From Microbacterium sp. BK668 (GTDB lineage Bacteria; Actinomycetota; Actinomycetes; Actinomycetales; Microbacteriaceae): a stretch of 64,000 nucleotides of DNA. The stretch covers positions 2,604,001 through 2,668,000 of the forward strand of contig NZ_SNWG01000001.1 of NCBI RefSeq assembly GCF_004362195.1, written 5' to 3'. This document shows, piece after piece, positions 34,550 to 42,192 of this stretch (position 1 is its first letter; each line of letters begins with the position of its first letter). The notes under the pieces are model-generated. The model worked only from the letters and a program-made list of their open reading frames with translations, was not told the origin of the DNA and made no database searches. The position numbers were made by a program, and so were the translations under genes.

Positions 34550-36172
34550 CTAGACGCGACTGAGCAGGCGGTTCTCCTCGACGGCCTCGAGAGCGAGCAC
34601 CTTGTAGCCCTGGTCCTCGAAGAACACCGTGATCCGATCGCTCTCGACGTCGACGACGCTTCCTCGGCCCCATTCGACGTGCTCGACGCTGACGCCGGCC
34701 GGATAGGGCAGCTCCGCCTCGTCGGCCTCGTCGTTCTTCGCGGTGCCGGCGCGGCAGGTGTCGCAGTGCCCGCAGGGGTCGGGCAGGTCCTCGCCGAAGT
34801 ACCCCAGCAGCACGCGGCGGCGGCAGTCGCGCGTCTCGGCGTAACGCCGCATGACCTCCAGCCGGGACTGCTCGATCCGCTCGCGACGCTCGGACGCCTC
34901 CTCCGCGGCCTCTGCGGCCTCCCGCGGCGAGAACCCCGCCCGAGCCTTTGCACCTGCTCGGGTCATGCTCACCGCGCCCCCCTCGGCGAGCAGGTTGAGC
35001 AGACCGGTCGCCGACCGTGATGAGATGCCGAGCTCGCCCGCCAGATCCTTCGCGCGCACGGGGGAAGAGGATGCCTCGATCGCCGCGAAGGCCGCGGCGG
35101 CGCGCTCCTTGTCGACACTGCGTGCCACGAAGTACTTCCGCAGGCCCAGGTCCTCCGAGCGGTAGAACAGCACCGCCGACGACGCGTCGCCGTCACGGCC
35201 GGCCCTTCCCACCTCCTGGTAGTACGCGTCGAGGGAGTCGGGCACGCTGGCGTGGACCACGAACCGGACGTTGGGCTTGTCGATGCCCATCCCGAAGGCG
35301 TTCGTCGCCACGACGACATCCACCTCATCCTCGAGGAAGGCATCGTGGACCTCGGATCGCTTCCGTGCTCCGAGTCCTGCGTGATACGCCGCCGCCCGCA
35401 GGCCGCGCTGCTCGAGGTCGCCGGCGAGCTCCTCCGTCTCGCGACGGGTCGCGGTGTACACCAGTCCCGGACGGGGGAGTGCGAGCACCTCGTCGATGAC
35501 GCGATCGCGCTTGTCGTCCGACGAGACGCTCCGGTGCGAGACGAGGTCGATGTTCGGGCGATCGACGCCCCGCACCACGACGACGGGGTCGTCCAGACGG
35601 AGGCGGGCGGTGATCTCGGTGCGGACCGGCTCGGCAGCGGTCGCGGTGAGGGCGACGGTGACCGGACGCCCCAGCCGCGCGCGGACATCGCCGAGCCGGA
35701 GGTAGTCCGGCCGGAAGTCATGTCCCCAGCTCGCCACGCAGTGCGCTTCGTCGACGGCGAGGAGACCGACCTTCAGACGCCGGAGACGCTCCACGACGTC
35801 GTCCTTCGCGAGCTGCTCGGGAGCGACGAACACGAACTCCGCGTCGCCCTCGCCGAGGGCCTGCCACGCTTCCTCGACCGCACGCTCACCGATCGACGAG
35901 TTGATCGCGACGCCTCGGGGTGCGTGCGGAGTCTCGTCGAGCTGATTCAGCTGGTCGCGCTGGAGCGCGATGAGGGGCGACACGACGACGGTGATGCCGT
36001 CACGGAGCGATCCGGCCAGCTGATACACCGCGGACTTGCCCGCGCCCGTCGGCAGGACCGTGATGACGTCGCGCTCCTCCAGGAGGGCGGAGACGGCCTC
36101 CTCCTGACCGTCGCGCAGGTTCTCCCACCCGAAGAGTTCCCGAGCCGCCTGCGCGATCGATGGCTTCGTCAT
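34550..36172 (-). CDS. recQ: RecQ family ATP-dependent DNA helicase
   Basis: A 540-residue RecQ-type 3'-5' helicase. Visible motifs are Walker A LPTGAGKS, DEAH as AVDEAHCVASWGHDFRPDY, motif III TATA, and motif VI QEVGRAGRDG. The zinc-binding Cys residues are in CRRRVLLGYFGEDLPDPCGHCDTC. Unlike E. coli RecQ there is no HRDC domain; instead the last 60 residues (VEHVEWGRGSVVDVESDRI) resemble a short SH3-like DUF3553 module found at the C-terminus of some helicases. It likely works in recombination repair. The ATG at 36172 has an AAAGGAG site. An upstream ATG in frame at 36292 would cover the tRNA-linked repeat and is less likely. Confidence 0.93.
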   Translation of the reverse strand: MTKPSIAQAARELFGWENLRDGQEEAVSALLEERDVITVLPTGAGKSAVYQLAGSLRDGITVVVSPLIALQRDQLNQLDETPHAPRGVAINSSIGERAVEEAWQALGEGDAEFVFVAPEQLAKDDVVERLRRLKVGLLAVDEAHCVASWGHDFRPDYLRLGDVRARLGRPVTVALTATAAEPVRTEITARLRLDDPVVVVRGVDRPNIDLVSHRSVSSDDKRDRVIDEVLALPRPGLVYTATRRETEELAGDLEQRGLRAAAYHAGLGARKRSEVHDAFLEDEVDVVVATNAFGMGIDKPNVRFVVHASVPDSLDAYYQEVGRAGRDGDASSAVLFYRSEDLGLRKYFVARSVDKERAAAAFAAIEASSSPVRAKDLAGELGISSRSATGLLNLLAEGGAVSMTRAGAKARAGFSPREAAEAAEEASERRERIEQSRLEVMRRYAETRDCRRRVLLGYFGEDLPDPCGHCDTCRAGTAKNDEADEAELPYPAGVSVEHVEWGRGSVVDVESDRITVFFEDQGYKVLALEAVEENRLLSRV

Positions 36173-36260
36173 CCTCGTCTCCTTTCGACGCCGGACCATC
36201 CTCGCAATCGGGGGCATGCCCGAAGCAGGGATTGACACGGAGCTGTGGAGAAGTGGGACT

Positions 36261-36279
36261 GTAGGGCGGGTGGGACTTG
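36261..36279 (+). repeat. Partial copy of the tRNA-Met 3' end (direct repeat)
   Basis: Nineteen bases, GTAGGGCGGGTGGGACTTG, are identical to 36412-36430, which is the end of the tRNA gene plus one base. The two copies are 151 bases apart in the same orientation. Such a 3' duplication of a tRNA gene is the form left by site-specific integration or by slippage. Confidence 0.85.
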
Positions 36280-36362
36280 TCCCTACCGCCACTCCACCCG
36301 CCGCTCCGCGGCGCGCGGAGCCTCCGGCGGCAGGGGCCCGCCCACAAGCGCGTCCGCATCAA

Positions 36363-36423
36363 CACCCGCCCTACGTGACGAGCCGCCGACCTGCGGCCGG
36401 CGGCTCGTCACGTAGGGCGGGTG
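36363..36423. repeat. 26-bp perfect inverted repeat over the tRNA-Met 3' end
   Basis: The arms 36363-36388 and 36398-36423 are perfect complements around a nine-base loop. The right arm includes the last 11 bases of the tRNA gene. On the minus strand this forms a very stable hairpin immediately after the tRNA and probably acts as its terminator, but it pairs part of the acceptor stem, which is unusual. Confidence 0.9.
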
Positions 36424-36486
36424 GGACTTGAACCCACGATCGTCGGGTTATGAGCCCGCTGCCTTGACCAGCTTGGCCACCGCCCC
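36413..36486 (-). tRNA. tRNA-Met (anticodon CAT)
   Basis: Read on the minus strand the 74-base gene begins GGGGCGG and ends CCGCCCTA (G-U closing pair). It has a D-arm GGCCAAGCTGGTCAAGGC, an anticodon loop CTCATAA (CAT at 36450-36452) and a T-arm GTGGGTTCAAGTCCCAC. CCA is not encoded. It is not the initiator, which would have other features. A CAT anticodon could also belong to tRNA-Ile2 after lysidine modification, which I cannot exclude from sequence alone. Confidence 0.88.
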
Positions 36487-36536
36487 TCGCGCCCTGCGGA
36501 CGCGCAACGAGCCTACAACGGTCGGGAATGACACGC

Positions 36537-36566
36537 TTGTCATTCCGCCCGGCCGTGGGCGATAAT
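36537..36566 (+). promoter_or_regulatory. Promoter of the DUF3145 gene
   Basis: TTGTCA (36537-36542) and GATAAT (36561-36566) with an 18-base spacer give a leader of about 70 bases before the ATG at 36644. An AACGGAGAGACC site precedes the ATG. It lies next to the tRNA-Met gene on the opposite strand. Confidence 0.65.
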
Positions 36567-36643
36567 GGGGCAGCACAACCGAAGAGCCGTCGCGGTTCCG
36601 TTCAGGTCGTTGGGGAAGACGTACCTGGCGAAACGGAGAGACC

Positions 36644-37147
36644 ATGGCGACACCACAAGCGCGTGGAGTGATCTACATCCACTCCGCGCCGCGCGCGTTG
36701 TGCCCCCACCTCGAGTGGGCCGTCGGGCGCGCCCTCGGGCGCCCCGTGAGCTTCGACTGGGACGACCAGCCCGTGCTGTCGGGCAGTCGCCGCACCGAGT
36801 TCTACTGGGAAGGACCCGGCGGGACCGGGGCGGCTCTGGCCACGGCGATCCGCGGCTGGGAGCACCTCCGGTTCGAGGTGAGCGAGGACCCCACGCCGCG
36901 CAGCGACGGCGGGCGCTGGATGCACACGCCGGGGCTCGGCATCCACTATGCGCAGACGGACACCGCGGGCAACGTCGTGATCGGCGAGGACCGCGTGCGC
37001 TACGCGATGGAGGTTGCGGCCGGGGATCCGGTCGAGCTGCAGCGCGAGCTGGAAGTCGCGCTCGGAGCGGCGTGGGACGAGGAGCTGGAGCCGTTCCGGC
37101 ATGCGAGCGACGATGCCCCGGTGGTGTGGCTGCACAAGGTGGGATGA
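36644..37147 (+). CDS. DUF3145 domain-containing protein
   Basis: The 167-residue protein matches DUF3145, a family almost confined to actinobacteria and often encoded near fatty-acid synthesis genes, as here. Signature pieces are GVIYIHSAPRALCPHLEWA near the N-terminus and a Trp-rich EFYWEGPGGTG. No membrane helix or enzyme motif is visible. Function is unknown. A clear two-box promoter stands upstream, and a strong bidirectional terminator separates it from fabF. Confidence 0.92.
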   Translation: MATPQARGVIYIHSAPRALCPHLEWAVGRALGRPVSFDWDDQPVLSGSRRTEFYWEGPGGTGAALATAIRGWEHLRFEVSEDPTPRSDGGRWMHTPGLGIHYAQTDTAGNVVIGEDRVRYAMEVAAGDPVELQRELEVALGAAWDEELEPFRHASDDAPVVWLHKVG

Positions 37148-37242
37148 CCGCACCGCGCGCACGAGGGCGGGTGAGGCGCCACTACCGGTGATCGGAGGCC
37201 AGAAACCCGGAGGCTGGGAACGCGAATCGCCGCCCGTCACGA

Positions 37243-37280
37243 GAGAGGCCCCGGGAACCGTCGGGTTCCCGGGGCCTCTC
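37243..37280. terminator. Bidirectional terminator between DUF3145 and fabF
   Basis: A perfect 17-bp stem (37243-37259 with 37264-37280) with a GTCG loop lies between the convergent genes, 17 bases from the fabF stop. It is the most stable simple hairpin in the region and lacks a U run. Confidence 0.85.
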
Positions 37281-37296
37281 CGCGCGGAGACGCAGA

Positions 37297-38535
37297 TCAG
37301 ACGGAGGCGAACGCGGCGACCGCGTTGTGCCCGCCGAATCCGAACGAGTTGCTGATCGCGAGCTGCTGGCCGTCGCCGAGCGGCTGGCCGTCGCCCGAGA
37401 TCCGGAAGGGCACCTCGGGGTCCTGCGTCGTGATGTTGATCGTCGGCGGCGCGGTGCGCTCGCGCAGCGCGAGAACCGTGAAGATCGCTTCGAGCGCCCC
37501 CGTCCCGCCGAGGAGGTGCCCCGTCGAGGCCTTGGTGGCCGAGACGGGGATGTCGTCGATGCGCGCTCCGAAGACCGACTTCAAGGCGACGTACTCGTTC
37601 GGATCGCCGACCGGGGTCGAGGTCGCGTGCGCGTTGATGTGCGTCACGTCGTCGGGGGAGGCATCCGCCATCTCGAGCGCGAGTCGCACCGCGCGTGCGG
37701 CTCCCGTGCCCTCCGGGTCGTTGGCGGTGATGTGGTAGGAGTCGGCTGTCACGCCGCCGCCGACGACGGCGGCGTAGATCTTCGCGCCCCGCGCTTTGGC
37801 GTGTTCCTCGGTCTCGAGGATGAGAACCGCCGCACCCTCGCCCATGACGAAGCCATCGCGGTCGACACTGCCGGGTCGCGACGCCGTCTCCGGAGAGTCG
37901 TTGCGCCGCGACAGAGCCTGCATCGACGAGAACGCGGCGATCGTGACGGGATGGATCACCGACTCCGTGCCGCCCGCGATCACCACGTCGGCAAGGCCCG
38001 AGCGCAGATGCTCGATCGCGTTCACGATCGACTCCGTGCTCGAGGCGCACGCGCTGGCAACGGTGCGCGCGTAGGCGCGGGCGTTGAAGTGCAGCGACAG
38101 GTTGCCGGCCGCGGCGTTGGGCATGAGCATCGGCACCGTCATCGGGAGGACCCGGCGCGGCCCCTTCTCCCGGAGCGTGTCCCAGCCGTCGAGGAGCGTC
38201 CAGAGACCTCCGATGCCGGTGGCGAAATCGACGCCGAGGCGCTCCGGCTCGACGTCGGGAGCTCCGGCGTCCTCCCAGGCCTCGATCGCCGCGACGAGCG
38301 CGAACTGCGACGACGGGTCGAGACGCTTGGCCACCGGCCGGTCGAGGACCGTGTCGGGACGGACCTTGGCCTCGGCGGCGAAGGAGACGGGGAGGCCGTA
38401 CCGCTCGGCCCAGTCGTTCTCCAGCGTGTGCGCACCGGATTCGCCGGCGAGGAGCGCGGACCAGCTCTCGGGAGCCGTGCCGCCGAGGGGCGACGACGCG
38501 CCGATGCCGGTCACGACGATGCGGGAGTTGCTCAT
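37297..38535 (-). CDS. fabF: Beta-ketoacyl-ACP synthase II (FabF)
   Basis: FabF condenses malonyl-ACP with acyl-ACP to lengthen fatty acids. The 412-residue protein has the Cys-His-His active site: Cys163 in VASACASST, His in INAHATSTPVGD, and His in KASTGHLLGGTGALE. The ATG at 38535 (MSNSRIVVTG) is chosen over a longer start because it matches the family N-terminus. The gene is the last in the operon fasR-fabD-fabH-acpP-fabF read on the minus strand. Two hairpins lie between acpP and fabF. Confidence 0.95.
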   Translation of the reverse strand: MSNSRIVVTGIGASSPLGGTAPESWSALLAGESGAHTLENDWAERYGLPVSFAAEAKVRPDTVLDRPVAKRLDPSSQFALVAAIEAWEDAGAPDVEPERLGVDFATGIGGLWTLLDGWDTLREKGPRRVLPMTVPMLMPNAAAGNLSLHFNARAYARTVASACASSTESIVNAIEHLRSGLADVVIAGGTESVIHPVTIAAFSSMQALSRRNDSPETASRPGSVDRDGFVMGEGAAVLILETEEHAKARGAKIYAAVVGGGVTADSYHITANDPEGTGAARAVRLALEMADASPDDVTHINAHATSTPVGDPNEYVALKSVFGARIDDIPVSATKASTGHLLGGTGALEAIFTVLALRERTAPPTINITTQDPEVPFRISGDGQPLGDGQQLAISNSFGFGGHNAVAAFASV

Positions 38536-38560
38536 GTCGTTTTGAATCCTCGTATGTGAG

Positions 38561-38586
38561 CCGGTGGGGGCCGCAGCCCCCACCGG
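38561..38586. terminator. Hairpin between acpP and fabF
   Basis: An 11-bp perfect stem (CCGGTGGGGGC at 38561-38571 with 38576-38586) with a CGCA loop lies in the 103-base gap between the acpP stop and the fabF start. A second, imperfect one follows at about 38587-38605. It could attenuate read-through or shield the acpP mRNA 3' end. Confidence 0.65.
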
Positions 38587-38638
38587 GGCCTCGCGTCAGC
38601 GAGCCGGGGGTATGGGGCGCAGCCCCGCGCCGGGATGG

Positions 38639-38887
38639 CTACGCCTGGTTGGACGTGATGAACGTGACGGCGTCGCCGACGGTCTTGAGGTTCTTCACCT
38701 CGTCGTCGGGGATGGTGACGCCGAACTTCTCCTCCGCATTGACGACGATGGTCATCATCGAGATGGAGTCGATGTCGAGGTCGTCGGTGAACGACTTGTC
38801 GAGCGCGACCTCGTCGGCCGAGATGCCGGTCTCGTCGGTGATGAGTTCTGCGAGCCCTGCGAGGACCTCGTCGTTGGTGAATGCCAT
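38639..38887 (-). CDS. acpP: Acyl carrier protein
   Basis: This 82-residue acidic protein carries growing acyl chains on phosphopantetheine. Ser41 in DIDSISMM is the attachment site. The helix pattern and length match AcpP, with a longer loop than E. coli AcpP. It sits between fabH and fabF. An AAACAGGAGACAACC site stands before its ATG, in line with a highly expressed gene. Confidence 0.96.
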   Translation of the reverse strand: MAFTNDEVLAGLAELITDETGISADEVALDKSFTDDLDIDSISMMTIVVNAEEKFGVTIPDDEVKNLKTVGDAVTFITSNQA

Positions 38888-38965
38888 GGGTTGTCTCCTG
38901 TTTCTGAGGGGGTTCTCGGGTCCGGGGGCGGACCGTGGTTCAGTCTATGGTCGGGTTGCCGCGCG

Positions 38966-39967
38966 TCACGGGAGGCGGACGACCTGGGCGCCGAAGACGA
39001 GCCCGGCGCCGAAGCCGATCTGCAGCGCCAGTCCGCCGCTCAGCTCCGGGTGCTCCTCGAGCAGCCGGTGGGTGGCGAGAGGGATGGATGCCGCCGAGGT
39101 GTTGCCGGTCGTCTCGATGTCGCGTCCGATCACGACGGTCTCGGGAAGGCCGAGCTGCTTGGCGAACTCGTCGATGATGCGCATGTTGGCCTGGTGGGGA
39201 ACGAAGGCGGCCAGATCGGATGCCTCGACACCTGCGGCCTCGAGGGCCTGCCGCGCCACCTTCACCATCTCCCACACCGCCCAGCGGAAGACCGTCGGCC
39301 CCTCCTGGCGAAGGGTCGGCCACGGCGCCTCGCCGTCGCGGAACTCGGTCAGGGTGTAGTTCATGCCGACGGCGTCGGCCTTCGAGCCGTCGGAGCCCCA
39401 CACGGTGGGACCGATGCCGGGGGAGTCGCTCGGACCGATCACGACGGCGCCGGCGCCGTCGCCGAGGAGGAACGAGATGCTCCGGTCGGCGGGGTCGACG
39501 ATGTCGCTGAGCTTCTCGGCTCCCACGACGACGACGTAGTTCGCGATGCCCCCGCGGATGAGCGCGTCCGCCTGCGCGACGCCGTACGCGAACCCTGCGC
39601 AGGCCGCGTTCAGGTCGAACGCTGCCGCGGGATTGGCTCCGACCCGGTCGGCGACGATGGCCGAGACCGACGGCGTCTGCTTCGGATTGCTCACGGTCGC
39701 GACGATCACGGCATCGACGTCGGATGCCGGCACCCCGGAGCGCTCGATGGCCTCCCGCGCGGCATCCGTCGCCAGCTCGATGGCCGTCGTCTCCTTGACC
39801 GCACGCGTACGCGTGACGATGCCGGTGCGCTGGCGGATCCACTCGTCGCTGGAGTCGATCGGTCCGACGAGCTCTTCGTTCGGGACGGCGATCTCGCCGC
39901 GCGCCGCGCCGTACGAGTAGATGCGGGTATGCGCCGGCCCCGTGGGCTGGATCAGCGGACGGGTCAT
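38966..39967 (-). CDS. fabH: Beta-ketoacyl-ACP synthase III (FabH)
   Basis: FabH starts fatty-acid synthesis by joining acyl-CoA to malonyl-ACP. In actinobacteria it often uses branched starters, which sets the iso/anteiso lipid pattern. The 333-residue protein has Cys123 in NAACAGFAYG, His in FVPHQANMR and Asn in TTGNTSAAS. It overlaps fabD by four bases (ATGA). The first 20 residues are an extension before the thiolase fold. Starter specificity cannot be read with confidence. Confidence 0.95.
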   Translation of the reverse strand: MTRPLIQPTGPAHTRIYSYGAARGEIAVPNEELVGPIDSSDEWIRQRTGIVTRTRAVKETTAIELATDAAREAIERSGVPASDVDAVIVATVSNPKQTPSVSAIVADRVGANPAAAFDLNAACAGFAYGVAQADALIRGGIANYVVVVGAEKLSDIVDPADRSISFLLGDGAGAVVIGPSDSPGIGPTVWGSDGSKADAVGMNYTLTEFRDGEAPWPTLRQEGPTVFRWAVWEMVKVARQALEAAGVEASDLAAFVPHQANMRIIDEFAKQLGLPETVVIGRDIETTGNTSAASIPLATHRLLEEHPELSGGLALQIGFGAGLVFGAQVVRLP

Positions 39968-40878
39968 GCCGTCTCTCCGTTCAGGAGGGCGTCTGCCGAC
40001 GCCAGATCGTCGGGCGTCTTCAGCGCCACACCCGGGACGCCGCGCAGGGCGCGCTTGGCGAGACCGACGAGCGTCCCGGCGGGGCTGAGCTCGACCAGGC
40101 CTGTGACGCCGGCATCGGCGAAGGAGGTCATGCAGAGGTCCCAGCGGACGGGAGAGGCGACCTGCTCGACGAGGAGGTCGCGATACGCGGCGCCGGACTC
40201 CACTACGGACCCGTCGCGATTGGTCCACACGCGCAGCGCCGGGTCGTTGGTCGCGACCTGCGACGCCGCGTCGCGGAGCTTGTCGACCGCCGGCGCCATG
40301 TAGCGGGTGTGGAAGGCTCCGGCGACCTGCAGAGGAATGACGCGGGTACCCGCGACCGGGTCGGCGGCGAGCTTCTGCAGCGCGTCGAGGGCTCCCGCCG
40401 CGACGAGCTGTCCGCCGCCGTTGTAGTTCGCGGGCGTGAGGTCGAGCTCTTCGAGCCGCGAGACGACGGATGCCTCGTCGCCGCCGATGACGGCGCTCAT
40501 CCCGGTCTGCTCCGCCGCCGCAGCCTCGGCCATCGCGCGCCCCCGGATACCCACGAGCCGGAGGGCATCCTCTTCGGACAGGACGCCGGCCGCGGCGGCC
40601 GCGGCGAACTCGCCCACGGAATGGCCGGCGACACCGGACACTCGGCCGCGCCCGTCCAGTGAGTTCCACGACAGCAGGCTCGCCGCCACGATCAGCGGCT
40701 GGGCGACCCGGGTGTCGCGGATGCGGTCGGCATCCCACTCCGTGCCCGCGGCAATGAGGTCGACGTCCGCCCACTCGGAGTACTGGGCAAGCCGTTCGCG
40801 AGCGCCGTCGCGCTCGAGCCAGGGGGCGAGAAATCCGGGGGACTGAGAGCCCTGCCCGGGAAAGACCGCGATGATCAC
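39964..40878 (-). CDS. fabD: Malonyl-CoA:ACP transacylase (FabD)
   Basis: FabD loads malonyl groups onto ACP. The 304-residue protein has FPGQGSQ at the N-terminus, nucleophile Ser87 in GHSVGE and a His in VAGAFHTRYM. The GTG at 40878 has a GGGAGGATGG site about eight bases upstream. It is the first biosynthetic gene after fasR. The 85 bases between fasR and fabD hold a short inverted repeat that could be the regulator's target. Confidence 0.95.
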   Translation of the reverse strand: MIIAVFPGQGSQSPGFLAPWLERDGARERLAQYSEWADVDLIAAGTEWDADRIRDTRVAQPLIVAASLLSWNSLDGRGRVSGVAGHSVGEFAAAAAAGVLSEEDALRLVGIRGRAMAEAAAAEQTGMSAVIGGDEASVVSRLEELDLTPANYNGGGQLVAAGALDALQKLAADPVAGTRVIPLQVAGAFHTRYMAPAVDKLRDAASQVATNDPALRVWTNRDGSVVESGAAYRDLLVEQVASPVRWDLCMTSFADAGVTGLVELSPAGTLVGLAKRALRGVPGVALKTPDDLASADALLNGETA

Positions 40879-40924
40879 CAGTCCATCCTCCCAAGGATCG
40901 GATCCGGCCCTCTGGCGAGAAGCG

Positions 40925-40947
40925 CAAAGAAATGCCGGACTGCTTTG
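40925..40947. promoter_or_regulatory. Possible FasR operator between fasR and fabD
   Basis: CAAAG (40925-40929) and CTTTG (40943-40947) form an inverted repeat around 13 bases, in the only gap upstream of fabD. FasR is known to activate fabD transcription in Streptomyces, but the site here is only proposed from position and symmetry. Confidence 0.3.
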
Positions 40948-40963
40948 TGTGCGGGGTACAGAG

Positions 40964-42184
40964 TCATCCGTGCGGACGACGGGATGCCGGAGCCCTTCGC
41001 CGCGTCGCGTCGGTGCCGATCGAGCCGAGGATGAGAGCGGTCTGCAGAATGAGAGCCTCGCGCGGGCCCGTGGCATCCCACCCGATGACGTCCGACACGC
41101 GCTTGAGCCGGTATCGCACCGTGTTCGGGTGCACGAACAGCTCGCGCGCCGTCGCCTCGAGAGACCGGCCGTTGTCGAGGTAGCTCCACAGCGTCGCGAC
41201 CAGATCCGCGCTGTGCTGCTGGAGAGGCCGGTAGATCCGCTCGACGAGCGTCTGCTTCGCCAGCGGGTCGCCGGCGAGCGCGCGCTCGGGCAGCAGGTCG
41301 TCCGCTTCCACGGGGCGGGGCGCATGACGCCACGCGCGCGCGACGGCGAAGCCGGCGAGGGAGGCACGTGCGCTCTGACTCGCGTCCACGAGCGCCGGGA
41401 CGGCGGGACCGAGCACGAGGTGCCCCGTGCCGAACCCGGGCTCGAGCCGCCGCGCGATCTCGGGGAAGGGGAGCTCAGCGGTGAGCTCGTCGCTGCGGGC
41501 GGGCAGCTCGGCGCGCCCGAGGACGAGCACGAGCCGCGACCCCTGCACGCCGATCAGCACGTCGACCCCCAGCTTGCGCGCCGTGCGGCGCAGCTGATCG
41601 ACGTCGAGCATCGGGGGGGTGGTGCCGACGAGCACCGCGACCTCACCGTGCCCGTGCCACCCGAGGGCCGCGATGCGGCTGGGCAGCTCCTCGTCCGCCT
41701 CACCCGTCAGGATCGAGTCGACGACGAGGGCCTCCAGTCGCGCATCCCACAAGCCCCTCGTCTCGGCGGCACGCGCGTACACGTCGGCGGCCGCGAATGC
41801 GACCTCGCGCGAGTAGAGGAGCATCGCCTCGCGCAGATCCTCGCTCTTGCTCGCGACGCGCTCCTCGGTCACCTCGACCGTGACGCGGATGAGCTGGAGC
41901 GTCTGCTGCAGGCTGACGCTGCGCAGCAGCTCGCGGGGCGCCGCCGCGAAGATGTCGGCCGCGATCCATGGCGTCGAGTTGGGGTCGTCGTACCACTGGA
42001 TGAACGACGTGATGCCCGCCTGCGCCACGAGCCCGACGGCGGACCGCCGAGCCGGCGGCATCTCGGCGTACCAGGGGAGCGTGTCCTCCAGGCGCTTCAT
42101 CGTCACCGTCGCGAGGTCGCCCGAGATGCGGCGCAGCCAGGCGAGCGTCTCCGTCTTGTCCATCGGCGAGGAAGGGGCGGGCAT
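40964..42184 (-). CDS. fasR: FasR-like PucR-type regulator of fatty-acid synthesis
   Basis: A 406-residue regulator of the PucR/CdaR type: a helical N-terminal region (about 10-155), a GGDEF-like degenerate middle domain (170-280) and a C-terminal helix-turn-helix (SLEATARELFVHPNTVRYRLKRV). Position directly before fabD-fabH-acpP-fabF and length match FasR, the activator of the fab operon in Streptomyces. The ATG at 42184 follows the aceE stop by eight bases with a weak ribosome-binding site. A second ATG at 42163 is possible. It probably senses acyl-CoA or acyl-ACP, as in relatives; this is inference. Confidence 0.85.
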   Translation of the reverse strand: MPAPSSPMDKTETLAWLRRISGDLATVTMKRLEDTLPWYAEMPPARRSAVGLVAQAGITSFIQWYDDPNSTPWIAADIFAAAPRELLRSVSLQQTLQLIRVTVEVTEERVASKSEDLREAMLLYSREVAFAAADVYARAAETRGLWDARLEALVVDSILTGEADEELPSRIAALGWHGHGEVAVLVGTTPPMLDVDQLRRTARKLGVDVLIGVQGSRLVLVLGRAELPARSDELTAELPFPEIARRLEPGFGTGHLVLGPAVPALVDASQSARASLAGFAVARAWRHAPRPVEADDLLPERALAGDPLAKQTLVERIYRPLQQHSADLVATLWSYLDNGRSLEATARELFVHPNTVRYRLKRVSDVIGWDATGPREALILQTALILGSIGTDATRRRAPASRRPHG

Positions 42185-42192
42185 CCGCCGGA

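Noticed and set aside
36261..36279. Second tRNA gene
   Set aside because: Only the 3' 18 bases are present; no acceptor 5' strand, D-arm or anticodon arm is found nearby.
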